A program made the position numbers and the translations under genes. This document shows, piece by piece, positions 10,641 through 24,300 of a stretch of 64,000 bases of DNA (the first letter of the stretch is position 1; each line of letters begins with the position of its first letter). Source of the stretch: Nomia melanderi (taxonomy: Eukaryota > Arthropoda > Insecta > Hymenoptera > Halictidae). A model generated the notes under the pieces. It worked only from the letters and a program-made list of their open reading frames with translations. It ran no database searches and had not been told where the DNA came from. The stretch is taken from contig NC_134999.1 of the NCBI RefSeq assembly GCF_051020985.1, positions 7,502,001 through 7,566,000 of the forward strand, given 5' to 3'.

Positions 10641-13600
10641 CGACCAAAAGTATCCAGACCTTCCCGACGGTCTGCCGGATGTAGCCTTGGTCCCCATGAG
10701 ACCTCGCCCTGGTGTCCAATCACTGGTAAGTCAAATGGCCACCCCCGACCTTCCTGGCAATTCTGCCCGACGGAATCCAAGTTTTGCACTTTGGAAACCT
10801 GGATTGTATAGTCTAAAGGCAATTTCGACCAAAAGTATCCCGACCTTCCCATCTGTCAGCCGGATGTAGCCTTGGTCCCTATGAGATCTCTCCCTGGTGT
10901 CCAATCACTTCTAAGTCAAATGGCTTCCCCCGACCTTCCTGGCAATTCTGGCCGACGGAATCCAAGTTTTCCACTTTGGCAACCTGGTTTGTATAGTCTA
11001 AAGCCATTTTCGACCAAAAGTATCCAGACCTTCCCAACTGTCAGCCGGATGTAGCCTTGGTCCCTATGAGACCTCGCCCTGGTGTCCAATCACTGCTAAG
11101 TCAAATGGCTACCCCCGACCTTCCTGGCAATTCTGGCCGACGGAATCCAAGTCTTCGACTTTGGAAACCTGGATTGTTTAGTCTAAAGTCAATTACGACC
11201 AAAAGCATCCCGACCTTCCCATCGGTCAGCCGGATGTAGCCTTGGAACCTATAGTACCTCGTCCAGGAGTCACATCACTGCTAAATCAAATGGCTACCCC
11301 CGACCTTCCTGGCAATTCTGCCCGACGGAATCCAAGTTTTGCACTTTGGAAACCTGGTTTGTATAGTCTAAAGACATTTTCGATCAAAATTATCCAGGCC
11401 TTCCCATCGGTCAGCCGGATGTAGCCTTGGTCCCTACGAGACATCGTCGTGATGTCCCATCACTGCTAAGTCAAATGACTACCCCCGACCTACCTGGCAA
11501 TTCCGGCCGACGGAATCCAAGTTTTCAACTTTGGCAACCTGGTTTGTATAGCCTAAAGTCATTTTCGACCAAAAGTATCCCGACCTTCCCATCGGTCAGT
11601 CGGATGTAGCCTTGGTCCCTATGAGATCTCGTCCTGGAGTCCCATGACTGCTAAGTCAAATGGCCACCCCCGACCTTCCTGGCAATTCTCGCCGACGGAA
11701 TCCAAGTTTTCCACTTTGGCAACCTGGTTTGTATAGTCTAAAGTCATTTTCGACCAAAAGTATCCTGACCTTCCAGTCGGTCAGCCGAATGTATCTTTGG
11801 AACCTATGAGACCTCGTCCTGGAGTCCCATCACTGCTAAGTCAAATGGCTACCTCCGACCTTCCTGGCAATTCTGCCCGACGGAATCCAAGTTTTGCACT
11901 TTGGAAACCTGAATTGTATAGTCTAAAGTCAATTTCGACCAAAAGTATCACGAACTTCTCATGCGTCAGCCGGATGTAGCATTCGTCCCTACGAGACATC
12001 GTCCTGGAGTCCCATCACTGCTAAGTCAAATGGCTACACCCGACCTTACTGGCAATTCTGCCCGACGGAATCCAAGTTTTGCACTTTGGAAACCTGGATT
12101 GTATAGTCTAAGGTCAATTTCGACCAAAAGTATCCAGACCTTCCCATCGGTCAGCCGGATGTAGCCTTGGACCCTATGATATCTCGTCCTGGTGTCCAAT
12201 CACTGCTAAGTCAAATGGCTACCCCCGACCTTCCTGGCAATTCTGGCCGAGGGAATCCAAGTTTTGCACTTTGGAAACCTGGATTGTATAGTCTAAAGTC
12301 ATTTTCGACCAAAAGTATCCCGACCTTCCCATTGGTCAGCCGGATGTAGCCTTCGTCCCTATGAGACCTCTCCCTGGTGTCCAATCACTGCTAAGTCAAA
12401 TGACTACCCCCGACCTTTCTGGCAATTCTGCCCCGACGGAATGCAAGTTTTCCACTTTGGAAACCTGGATTGTTTAGTCTAAAGTCAATTTCGACCAAAA
12501 GTATCCAGGCCTTCCAATCGGTCAGCCGGATGTAGCCATGGTCCCTATGAGATCTCGTCCTGGAGTCCCATCACTGCTAAGTCAAATGGCTACCTCCGAC
12601 CTTCCTGGCTATTCTGGCTGACGGAATCCAAGTTTTCCACTTTGGCAACCTGGTTTGTACAGTCTAAAGCCATTTTCGACCAAAAGTATCCAGACCTTCC
12701 CAACTGTCAGCCGGATGTAGCCTTGGTCCCTATGAGACCTCGCCCTGGTGTCCAATAACTGCTAAGTCAAATGGCTACCCCCGACCTTCCTGGCAATTCT
12801 GGCCGACGGAATCCAAGTCTTCGACTTTGGAAACCTGGATTGTTTAGTCTAAAGTCAATTACGACCAAAAGCATCCCGACCTTCCCATCGGTCAGCCGGA
12901 TGTAGCCTTGGAACCTATAGTACCTCGTCCTGGAGTCACATCACTGCTAAATCAAATGGCTACCCCCGACCTTCCTGGCAATTCTGCCCGACGGAATCCA
13001 AGTTTTGCACTTTGGAAACCTGGTTTGTATAGTCTAAAGACATTTTCGATCAAAATTATCCAGGCCTTCCCATCGGTCAGCCGGATGTAGCCTTGGTCCC
13101 TATGAGATCTCTCCCTGGTGTCCAATCACTTCTAAGTCAAATGGCTTCCCCCGACCTTCTTGGCAATTCTGCCCGACGGAATCCAAGTTTTGCACTTTGG
13201 AAACCTGGATTGTATAGTCTAAAGTCAATTTCGAACAAATGTATCCCGACCTTCCCATCGGTCAGCAGGATGTAGCCTTGGTCCCTATGAGACCTCGTCG
13301 TGGAGTCCCATCACAGCTAAGTCATATGGCTCCCCCGACCTTTCTGGCACTACCGGCCGACGGAATCCAAGTTTTCCACTTTGGAAACCTGGTTTGTATA
13401 GTCTAAAGTCAATTTCGACCAAAAGTATCCCGACCTTCCCATCGGTCAGCCGGATGTAGCCTTGGAACCTATGAGACCTCGTCCTGGAGTCCCATCACTT
13501 CTAAGTCAAATGGCTACCCCCGACCTTCGTGACAATTCTGCCCGACGGAATCCAAGTTTTGTACTTTGGAAACCTGGTTTGTATAGTCTAAAGACATTTT

Positions 13601-13845
13601 CGATCAAAATTATCCAGGCCTTCCCATCGGTTAGCCGAATGTGGCCTTGGTCCCTATGAGACCTCTCCCTGGTGTCCAATCACCGCTAAGTCAAATGGCT
13701 TCCCCCGACCTTCCTGGCAATTCCGGCCGACGGAATCCAAGTTTTCCACTTTGGAAAACTGGATTGTATAGTCTAAAGTCAATTTCGACCAAAAGTATCC
13801 CGAACTTCCCATGGGTCAGCCGGATGTAGCCTTCGTCCCTATGAG
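10641..13845. repeat. Satellite segment E: mixed monomers with a nine-monomer duplication
   Basis: About 17 monomers. 10990-11410 recurs at 12656-13076 (offset 1,666, nine monomers plus one base) with markers AAGCCATTTTCG, CCCAACTGTCAGCC, GTCTTCGACTTTGG, CAATTACGACC, AACCTATAGTACC and CGATCAAAATTATCC. 11427-12660 recurs at 16975-18208 (offset 5,548) and partly again from 23080. The CGATCAAAATTATCCAGG right arm appears three times here (about 11385, 13050, 13600) and again near 18593. Confidence 0.86.
10990..13090. repeat. Nine-monomer (1,666-bp) duplication pair
   Basis: The copies are 10990-11410 and 12656-13076, separated by unrelated monomers. Rare variants agree in order. One difference is CCAATAACTGC in the second copy against CCAATCACTGC in the first. 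Beyond about 11410 and 13090 the neighbours differ (CGAGACATCGTCGTG against GAGATCTCTCCC), which marks the breakpoint. Confidence 0.82.
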
Positions 13846-15245
13846 ACATCGTCGTGGAGTCCCATCACAGCTAAGTCAAATGGCTCCCCCGACCTTCCTG
13901 GCAATTCCGGCCGACGGAATCAAAGTTTTCCACTTTGGAAACCTGGTTTGTATAGTCTAAAGTCATTTTCGACCAAAAGTATCCAGACCTTCCCATCGGT
14001 CAGCTGGATGTAGCATTGGTCCCTGTGAGACCTCGCCCTGGTGTCCAATCACTGCAAAGTCAAATGACTACTCCCGACCTTCATGGCAATTCTGCCCGAC
14101 GGAATCCAAGTTTTCCACTTTGGCGACCTGGTTTGTATAGTCTAAAGTCATTTTCGACCAAAACTATCCAGATCTTCCCATCGGCCAGCCGGATGAAGCC
14201 TTGGACCCTGTGAGACCTCGCCCTGGTGTCCAATCACTGCTAAGTCAAATGACTACCCCCGACCTTCATGGCAATTCTGCCCGACGGAATCCAAGTTTTC
14301 CACTTTGGAAACCTGGATTGTATAGTCTAAAGTCAATTTCGACCAAAAGTATCCCAACCTTCCCATCGGTCAGCCGGATTTAACCTTGGTCCCTATGAGA
14401 CCTCGTCCAGGAGTCCCATCACAGCTATGTCAAATGACTACTCCCGACCTTCATGGCAATTCTGCCCGACTTAATTCAAGTTTTCCACTTTGGAAACCTG
14501 GTTTGTATAGTCTAAAGTCATTTTCGACCAAAAGTATCCAGACCTTCCCATCGGTCAGCCGGATGTAGCCTTGGTCCATATGAGACCTCGTACAGGAGTC
14601 CCATCCCGGCTAAGTCAAATTTCTACCCCCGACCTTCCTGGCAATTCTGGCCGACGGAAACCAAGTTTTCCACTTTGGAAACCTGGTTTGTATAGTCTAA
14701 AGTCATTTTCGACCAAAAGTATCCAGACCTTCCCATCGGTCAACCGGATGTGGCCTTGGTCCCTATGAGACCTCGCCCTGGTGTCCAGTCACTGCTAAGG
14801 CAAATGGATAACCCCGACCTTCCTGGGAATTCTGGCCGACGGAATCCAAGTTTTCCACTTTGGAAACCTGGATTGTATAGTCTAAAGTCAATTTTGACCA
14901 AAAGTATCCAGACCTTCCCATCGGTCAGCCGGATGTTGCCTTGGTCCCCATGAGATCTCGTCCTGGAGTCCCATCACTGCTAAATCAAATGGCTACACCC
15001 GACCTTCCTGGCAATTCTGGCCGACGGAATCCAAGTTTTCCACTTTGTCAACCTGGTTTGTATAGTCTAAAGTCATTTTCGACCAAAAGTATCCCGACCT
15101 TCCCATCGGTCTGCCGGATGTAGCCTTCGTCCATATGAGACATCGTCCAGGAGTCCCATCAGAGCTAAGTCAAATGGCTCCCCCGACCTTCCTGGCAATT
15201 CCGGCCGACGGAATCAAAGTTTTCCACTTTGGAAACCTGGTTTGT
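13846..15245. repeat. Satellite segment F: first copy of a seven-monomer (1,294-bp) duplication
   Basis: 13847-14910 repeats at 15141-16204 with constant offset 1,294 (seven monomers less one base). Markers are GGAATCAAAG, CAGCTGGATGTAGCATTGG, TTTGGCGACC, AAAACTATCCAGATC, CGGCCAGCCGGATGAAG, CCGGATTTAACC, CGACTTAATTC, CCATATGAGACC, CATCCCGGC and GATAACCCC. Near 14912 the first copy switches from the ATCCCGACC ending of the second copy to ATCCAGACC. 14940-15140 are ordinary monomers. Confidence 0.87.
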
Positions 15246-18200
15246 ATAGTCTAAAGTCATTTTCGACCAAAAGTATCCAGACCTTCCCATCGGTCAGCTG
15301 GATGTAGCATTGGTCCCTGTGAGACCTCGCCCTGGTGTCCAATCACTGCAAAGTCAAATGACTACTCCCGACCTTCATGGCAATTCTGCCCGACGGAATC
15401 CAAGTTTTCCACTTTGGCGACCTGGTTTGTATAGTCTAAAGTCATTTTCGACCAAAACTATCCAGATCTTCCCATCGGCCAGCCGGATGAAGCCTTGGAC
15501 CCTGTGAGACCTCGCCCTGGTGTCCAATCACTGCTAAGTCAAATGACTACCCCCGACCTTCATGGCAATTCTGCCCGACGGAATCCAAGTTTTCCACTTT
15601 GGAAACCTGGATTGTATAGTCTAAAGTCAATTTCGACCAAAAGTATCCCAACCTTCCCATCGGTCAGCCGGATTTAACCTTGGTCCCTATGAGACCTCGT
15701 CCAGGAGTCCCATCACAGCTATGTCAAATGACTACTCCCGACCTTCATGGCAATTCTGCCCGACTTAATTCAAGTTTTCCACTTTGGAAACCTGGTTTGT
15801 ATAGTCTAAAGTCATTTTCGACCAAAAGTATCCAGACCTTCCCATCGGTCAGCCGGATGTAGCCTTGGTCCATATGAGACCTCGTACAGGAGTCCCATCC
15901 CGGCTAAGTCAAATTTCTACCCCCGACCTTCCTGGCAATTCTGGCCGACGGAAACCAAGTTTTCCACTTTGGAAACCTGGTTTGTATAGTCTAAAGTCAT
16001 TTTCGACCAAAAGTATCCAGACCTTCCCATCGGTCAACCGGATGTGGCCTTGGTCCCTATGAGACCTCGCCCTGGTGTCCAGTCACTGCTAAGGCAAATG
16101 GATAACCCCGACCTTCCTGGGAATTCTGGCCGACGGAATCCAAGTTTTCCACTTTGGAAACCTGGATTGTATAGTCTAAAGTCAATTTTGACCAAAAGTA
16201 TCCCGACCTTCCCATCGGTCAGCCGGATGTAGCCTCGGTCCCTATGAGACATCGTCCTGCAGTCCCATCACTGCTAAGTCAAATGGCTAACCCCGACCTT
16301 CCTGGAAATTCTGGCTGACGGAATCCAAGTTTTCCACTTTGGAAACCTGGATTGTTGAGTCTAAAGTCAATTTCGACCAAAAGTATCCAGGCCTTCCAAT
16401 CGGTCAGCCGGATGTAGCCATGGTCCCTATGAGATCTCGTCCTGGAGTCCCATCAATGCTAAGTCAAATGGCTACCTCCGACCTTCCTGGCTATTCTGGC
16501 CGTCGGAATCCAAGTTTTCCACTTTGGCAACCTGGTTTGTACAGTCTAAAGTCATTTTCGACCAAAAGTATCCCGACCTTCCCATCGGTCAGTCGGATGT
16601 AGCCTTGGTCCCTATGAGATCTCGTCCTGGAGTCCCATGACTGCTAAGTCAAATGGATAACCCCGACCTTCCTGGAAATTCTGGCCGACGGAATCCAAGT
16701 TTTGCACTTTGGAAACCTGGATTGTATAGTCTAAGGTCAATTTCGACCAAAAGTATACCGACCTTCCCATCGGTCAGCCGGATGTAGCCTTGGATCCTAT
16801 GAGATCTCGTCCTGGAGTTCCATTACTGCTAAGTCAAATGGCTGCCCCCGACCTTCCTGGCAATTCTGGCCGACGGAATCCAAGTTTTACACTTTGGCAA
16901 CCTGGTTCGTATAGTCTAAAGTCATTTTCGACCAAAAGTATCCCGAACTTCCCATGGGTCAGCCGGATGTAGCCTTCGTCCTTACGAGACATCGTCGTGA
17001 TGTCCCATCACTGCTAAGTCAAATGACTACCCCCGACCTACCTGGCAATTCCGGCCGACGGAATCCAAGTTTTCAACTTTGGCAACCTGGTTTGTATAGC
17101 CTAAAGTCATTTTCGACCAAAAGTATCCCGACCTTCCCATCGGTCAGTCGGATGTAGCCTTGGTCCCTATGAGATCTCGTCCTGGAGTCCCATGACTGCT
17201 AAGTCAAATGGCCACCCCCGACCTTCCTGGCAATTCTCGCCGACGGAATCCAAGTTTTCCACTTTGGCAACCTGGTTTGTATAGTCTAAAGTCATTTTCG
17301 ACCAAAAGTATCCAGACCTTCCCGTCGGTCAGCCGAATGTATCTTTGGAACCTATGAGACCTTGGCCTGGAGTCCCATCACTGCTAAGTCAAATGGCTAC
17401 CTCCGACCTTCCTGGCAATTCTGCCCGACGGAATCCAAGTTTTGCACTTTGGAAACCTGAATTGTATAGTCTAAAGTCAATTTCGACCAAAAGTATCCCG
17501 AACTTCTCATGCGTCAGCCGGATGAAGCATTCGTCCCTACGAGACATCGTCCTGGAGTCCCATCACTGCTAAGTCAAATGGCTACACCCGACCTTACTGG
17601 CAATTCTGCCCGACGGAATCCAAGTTTTGCACTTTGGAAACCTGGATTGTATAGTCTAAGGTCAACTTCGACCAAAAGTATCCAGACCTTCCCATCGGTC
17701 AGCCGGATGTAGCCTTGGACCCTATGATATCTCGTCCTGGTGTCCAATCACTGCTAAGTCAAATGGCTACCCCCGACCTTCCTGGCAATTCTGGCCGACG
17801 GAATCCAAGTTTTGCACTTTGGAAACCTGGATTGTATAGTCTAAAGTCATTTTCGACCAAAAGTATCCCGACCTTCCCATTGGTCAGCCGGATGTAGCCT
17901 TCGTCCCTATGAGACCTCTCCCTGGTGTCCAATCACTGCTAAGTCAAATGACTACCCCCGACCTTCCTGGCAATTCTGCCCCGACGGAATGCAAGTTTTC
18001 CACTTTGGAAACCTGGATTGTTTAGTCTAAAGTCAATTTCGACCAAAAGTATCCAGGCCTTCCAATCGGTCAGCCGGATGTAGCCATGGTCCCTATGAGA
18101 TCTCGTCCTGGAGTCCCATCACTGCTAAGTCAAATGGCTACCTCCGACCTTCCTGGCTATTCTGGCTGACGGAATCCAAGTTTTCCACTTTGGCAACCTG

Positions 18201-21200
18201 GTTTGTACAGTCTAAAGTCATTTTCGACCAAAAATATCCCGACCTTCCCATCGGTCAGTCGGATGTAGCATTCGTCCCTACGAGACATCGTCCTGGAGTC
18301 CCATCACTGCTAAGTCAAATGGCTACCCCCGCCCTTCCTGGCAATTCTGCCCGACGGAATCCACGTTTTCCACTTTGGAAACCTGGATTGTTTAGTCTAA
18401 AGTCAATTTCAACCAAAAGAATCCAGGCCTTCCCATCGGTGAGCCGGATGTAGCCTTGGTCCCTATGAGATCTCGTCCTGGAGTCCCATCACTGCTAAGT
18501 CAAATGGACCCCCCGACCTTCCTGGCAATTTCGGCCGACGGAATCCAACTTTTCCACTTCGGCAACCTGGTTTGTATAGTCTAAAGACATTTTCGATCAA
18601 AATTATCCAGGCCTTCCCATCGGTTAGCCGAATGTGGCCTTGGTCCCTATGAGACCTCTCCCTGGTGTCCAATCACCGCTAAGTCAAATGGCTTCCCCCG
18701 ACCTTCCTGGCAATTCCGGCCGACGGAATCCAAGTTTTCCACTTTGGAAAACTGGATTGTATAGTCTAAAGTCAATTTCGACCAAAAGTATCCCGAACTT
18801 CCCATGGGTCAGCCGGATGTAGCCTTCGTCCCTATGAGACATCGTCGTGGAGTCCCATCACTGCTAAGTAAAATGGCTGCCCCCGACCTTCGTGGCAATT
18901 CTGGCCGACGGAATCCAAGTTTTGCACTTTGGAAACCTGGTTTGTATAGCCTAAAGTCAATTTCGACCAAAATTATCCCGACCTTCCCATCGGTCAGCCG
19001 GATGTAGCCTTGGTCCCTATGAGACCTCTCCCTGGTGTCCAATCACTGCTAAGTCAAATGGCTACCTCCGGCCTTCCTGGCAATTCTGCCCGACGGAATC
19101 CAAGTTTTGCACTTTGGAAACCTGGATTGTATAGTCTAAAGTCATTTTCGACCAAAAGTATCCCGAACTTCCCATTGGTCAGCCGGATGTAGCCTTGGTC
19201 CCTATGAGACCTCTCCCTGGTGTCCAATCACTGCTAAGTCAAATGACCACCCCCGACCTACCTGGCAATTCTGCCCCGACGGAATGCAAGTTTTCCACTT
19301 TGGCAACCTGGTTTGTATAGCCTAAAGTCATTTTCGACCAAAAGTATCCCGACCTTCCCATCGGTCAGTCGGATGTAGCCTTGGTCCCTAAGAGATCTCG
19401 TCCTGGATTCCCATGACTGCTAAGTCAAATGGCCACCACCGACCTTCCTGGCAATTCTCGCCGACGGAATCCAAGTTTTCCACTTTGGCAACCTGGTTTG
19501 TATAGTCTAAAGTCATTTTCGACCAAAAGTATCCAGACCTTCCCGTCGGTCAGCCGAATGTATCCTTGGAACCTATGACACCTCGTCCTGGAGTCCCATC
19601 ACTGCTAAGTCAAATGGCTACCTCCGACCTTCCTGGCAATTCTGCCCGACGGAATCCAAGTGTTGCACTTTGGAAACCTGGATTGTATAGTCTAAAGTCA
19701 ATTTCGACCAAAAGTATCCCGAACTTCTCATGGGTCAGCCGGATGTAGCATTCGTCCTTACGAGACATCGTCCTGGAGTCCCATCACTGCTAAGTCAAAT
19801 GGCTACACCCGACCTTACTGGCAATTCTGCCCGACGGAATCCAAGTTTTGCACTTTGGAAACCTGGATTGTATAGTCTAAAGTCATTTTCGACCAAAAGT
19901 ATCCAGACCTTCCCATCGGTCAGCCGAATGTAGCCTCGGTACCTATGAGACCTCGTCCTGGAGTCCCATCACTGCTAAGTCAAATGGCTACCCCCGACCT
20001 ACCTGGCAATTCTGGCCGACGGAATCCAAGTTTTCAACTTTGGCAACCTGGTTTGTATAGCCTAAAGTCAATTTCGTCCAAAAGTATCCCGACCTTCCCA
20101 TCGGTCAGCCGGATGTAGCCTTGGTCCCTATGAGACCTCTCCCTGGTGTCCAATCACTGCAAAGTCAAATGGCTACCTCCGACCTTCCTGGCAATTCTGC
20201 CCGACGGAATCCAAGTTTTGCACTTTGGAAACCTGGATTGTATAGTCTAAAGTCAATTTCGACCAAAAGTATCCCGAACTTCTCATGGGTCAGCCGGATG
20301 TAGCATTCGTCCCTACGAGACATCGTCCTGGAGTCCCATCACTGCTAAGTCAAATGGCTACACCCGACATTCCTGGCAATTCTGCCTGACGGAATCCAAG
20401 TTTTGCACATTGGAAACCTGGATTGTATAGTCTAAAGTCAATTTCGACCAAAAGTATCCCGAACTTCCCATCGGTCAGCCGGATGTAGCTTTGGTCCCTA
20501 TGAGACCTCGTCCTGGAGTCCCATCACAGCTAAGTCAAATGGCTCCCTCGACCTTCCTGGCAATTCCGGCCGACGGAATCCAAGTTTTCCACTTTGGAAA
20601 CCTGGTTTGTATAGTCTAAAGTCAATTTCGACCAAAAGTATCCCGACCTTCCCATCGGTCAGCCGGATGTAGCCTTGGTCCCTATGAGACCTCTCCATGG
20701 TGTCCAATCACCGCTAAGTCAAATGGCTTCCCCCGACCTTCCTGGCAATTTTGGCCGACGGAATCCAAGTTTTGCACTTTGGAAACCTGGATTGTATAGT
20801 CTAAAGTCAATTTCGACCAAAAGTATCCCGACCTTCCCATCGGTCAGCCGGATGTAGCCTTGGTCCCTATGAGACCTCGCCCTGGTGTCCAATCACTGCT
20901 AAGTCAAATGGCTACCCCCGACCTTCCTGGCAATTCTGCCCGACGAAATCCAAGTTTTCCACTTCGGAAACCTGGATTGTATAGTCTAAAGTCTATTTCG
21001 ACCAAAAGTATCCAGACCTTCCCATCGGTCAGCCGGATGTAGCCTTGGTCCCTATGAGACCTCGTCCTGGAGTCCCATCACTGCGAAGTCAAATGGCTTC
21101 CCCCGACCTTCCTGGCAATTCTGCCCGACGGAATCCGAGTTTTGCACTTTGGAAGCCTGGATCGTATAGTCTAAAGTCAATTTTGTCCAAAAGAATCCCG

Positions 21201-21350
21201 ACTTTCCCATCGGTCAGCAGGATGTAGCCTTGGAACCTATGAGACGTCGTCCTGGAGTCCCATCACTGCTAAGTCAAATGGCTACCCCCGATCTTCCTGG
21301 CAATTCTGGCCGACGGAATCCAAGTTTTCCACTTTGGCCACCTGGTCTGT
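15246..21350. repeat. 33-monomer (6,105-bp) higher-order repeat, copy 1
   Basis: From about 15246 the sequence recurs 6,105 bp downstream, exactly 33 x 185. Corresponding monomers are 15310/21415, 15495/21600, 16339/22444, 16790/22895, 16954/23059, 17345/23450 and 17509/23614, all at the same offset with only scattered base differences. The run includes TTGAGTCTAAAG, CCATCAATGC, CTATTCTGGCCGTCGG and TTCCATTACTGC as rare markers. The region 18570-18940 has no close counterpart in copy 2, and homology resumes at about 18940-20460. Confidence 0.9.
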
Positions 21351-24300
21351 ATAGTCTAAAGTCATTTTCGACCAAAAGTATCCAGACCTTCCCATCGGTC
21401 AGCTGGATGTAGCATTGGTCCCTGTGAGACCTCGCCCTGGTGTCCAATCACTGCAAAGTCAAATGACTACTCCCGACCTTCATGGCAATTCTGCCCGACG
21501 GAATCCAAGTTTTCCACTTTGGCGACCTGGTTTGTATAGTCTAAAGTCATTTTCGAACAAAACTATCCAGATCTTCCCATCGGCCAGCCGGATGAAGCCT
21601 TGGACCCTGTGAGACCTCGCCCTGGTGTCCAATCACTGCTAAGTCAAATGACTACCCCCGACCTTCATGGCAATTCTGCCCGACGGAATCCAAGTTTTCC
21701 ACTTTGGAAACCTGGATTGTATAGTCTAAAGTCAATTTCGACCAAAAGTATCCCAACCTTCCCATCGGTCAGCGGGATTTAACCTTGGTCCCTATGAGAC
21801 CTCGTCCAGGAGTCCCATCACAGCTATGTCAAATGACTACTCCCGACCTTCATGGCAATTCTGCCCGACTTAATTCAAGTTTTCCACTTTGGAAACCTGG
21901 TTTGTATAGTCTAAAGTCATTTTCGACCAAAAGTATCCAGACCTTCCCATCGGTCAGCCGGATGTAGCCTTGGTCCATATGAGACCTCGTACAGGAGTCC
22001 CATCCCGGCTAAGTCAAATTTCTACCCCCGACCTTCCTGGCAATTCTGGCCGACGGAAACCAAGTTTTCCACTTTGGAAACCTGGTTTGTATAGTCTAAA
22101 GTCATTTTCGACCAAAAGTATCCAGACCTTCCCATCGGTCAACCGGATGTGGCCTTGGTCCCTATGAGACCTCGCCCTGGTGTCCAGTCACTGCTAAGGC
22201 AAATGGATAACCCCGACCTTCCTGGGAATTCTGGCCGACGGAATCCAAGTTTTCCACTTTGGAAACCTGGATTGTATAGTCTAAAGTCAATTTCGACCAA
22301 AAGTATCCCGACCTTCCCATCGGTCAGCCGGATGTAGCCTCGGTCCCTATGAGACATCGTCCTGCAGTCCCATCACTGCTAAGTCAAATGGCTAACCCCG
22401 ACCTTCCTGGAAATTCTGGCTGACGGAATCCAAGTTTTCCACTTTGGAAACCTGGATTGTTGAGTCTAAAGTCAATTTCGACCAAAAGTATCCAGGCCTT
22501 CCAATCGGTCAGCCGGATGTAGCCATGGTCCCTATGAGATCTCGTCCTGGAGTCCCATCAATGCTAAGTCAAATGGCTACCTCCGACCTTCCTGGCTATT
22601 CTGGCCGTCGGAATCCAAGTTTTCCACTTTGGCAACCTGGTTTGTACAGTCTAAAGTCATTTTCGACCAAAAGTATCCCGACCTTCCCATCGGTCAGTCG
22701 GATGTAGCCTTGGTCCCTATGAGATCTCGTCCTGGAGTCCCATGACTGCTAAGTCAAATGGATAACCCCGACCTTCCTGGAAATTCTGGCCGACGGAATC
22801 CAAGTTTTGCACTTTGGAAACCTGGATTGTATAGTCTAAGGTCAATTTCGACCAAAAGTATACCGACCTTCCCATCGGTCAGCCGGATGTAGCCTTGGAT
22901 CCTATGAGATCTCGTCCTGGAGTTCCATTACTGCTAAGTCAAATGGCTGCCCCCGACCTTCCTGGCAATTCTGGCCGACGGAATCCAAGTTTTACACTTT
23001 GGCAACCTGGTTCGTATAGTCTAAAGTCATTTTCGACCAAAAGTATCCCGAACTTCCCATGGGTCAGCCGGATGTAGCCTTCGTCCTTACGAGACATCGT
23101 CGTGATGTCCCATCACTGCTAAGTCAAATGACTACCCCCGACCTACCTGGCAATTCCGGCCGACGGAATCCAAGTTTTCAACTTTGGCAACCTGGTTTGT
23201 ATAGCCTAAAGTCATTTTCGACCGAAAGTATCCCGACCTTCCCATCGGTCAGTCGGATGTAGCCTTGGTCCCTATGAGATCTCGTCCTGGAGTCCCATGA
23301 CTGCTAAGTCAAATGGCCACCCCCGACCTTCCTGGCAATTCTCGCCGACGGAATCCAAGTTTTCCACTTTGGCAACCTGGTTTGTATAGTCTAAAGTCAT
23401 TTTCGACCAAAAGTATCCAGACCTTCCCGTCGGTCAGCCGAATGTATCTTTGGAACCTATGAGACCTTGGCCTGGAGTCCCATCACTGCTAAGTCAAATG
23501 GCTACCTCCGACCTTCCTGGCAATTCTGCCCGACGGAATCCAAGTTTTGCACTTTGGAAACCTGAATTGTATAGTCTAAAGTCAATTTCGACCAAAAGTA
23601 TCCCGAACTTCTCATGCGTCAGCCGGATGTAGCATTCGTCCCTACGAGACATCGTCCTGGAGTCCCATCACTGCTAAGTCAAATGGCTACACCCGACCTT
23701 ACTGGCAATTCTGCCCGACGGAATCCAAGTTTTGCACTTTGGAAACCTGGATTGTATAGTCTAAGGTCAATTTCGACCAAAAGTATCCAGACCTTCCCAT
23801 CGGTCAGCCGGATGTAGCCTTGGACCCTATGATATCTCGTCCTGGTGTCCAATCACTGCTAAGTCAAATGACTACCCCCGACCTTCCTGGCAATTCTGCC
23901 CCGACGGAATGCAAGTTTTCCACTTTGGAAACCTGGATTGTTTAGTCTAAAGTCAATTTCGACCAAAAGTATCCAGGCCTTCCAATCGGTCAGCCGGATG
24001 TAGCCATGGTCCCTATGAGATCTCGTCCTGGAGTCCCATCACTGCTAAGTCAAATGGCTACCTCCGACCTTCCTGGCTATTCTGGCTGACGGAATCCAAG
24101 TTTTCCACTTTGGCAACCTGGTTTGTACAGTCTAAAGTCATTTTCGACCAAAAGTATCCCGACCTTCCCATCGGTCAGTCGGATGTAGCATTCGTCCCTA
24201 CGAGACATCGTCCTGGAGTCCCATCACTGCTAAGTCAAATGGCTACCCCCGCCCTTCCTGGCAATTCTGCCCGACGGAATCCACGTTTTCCACTTTGGAA

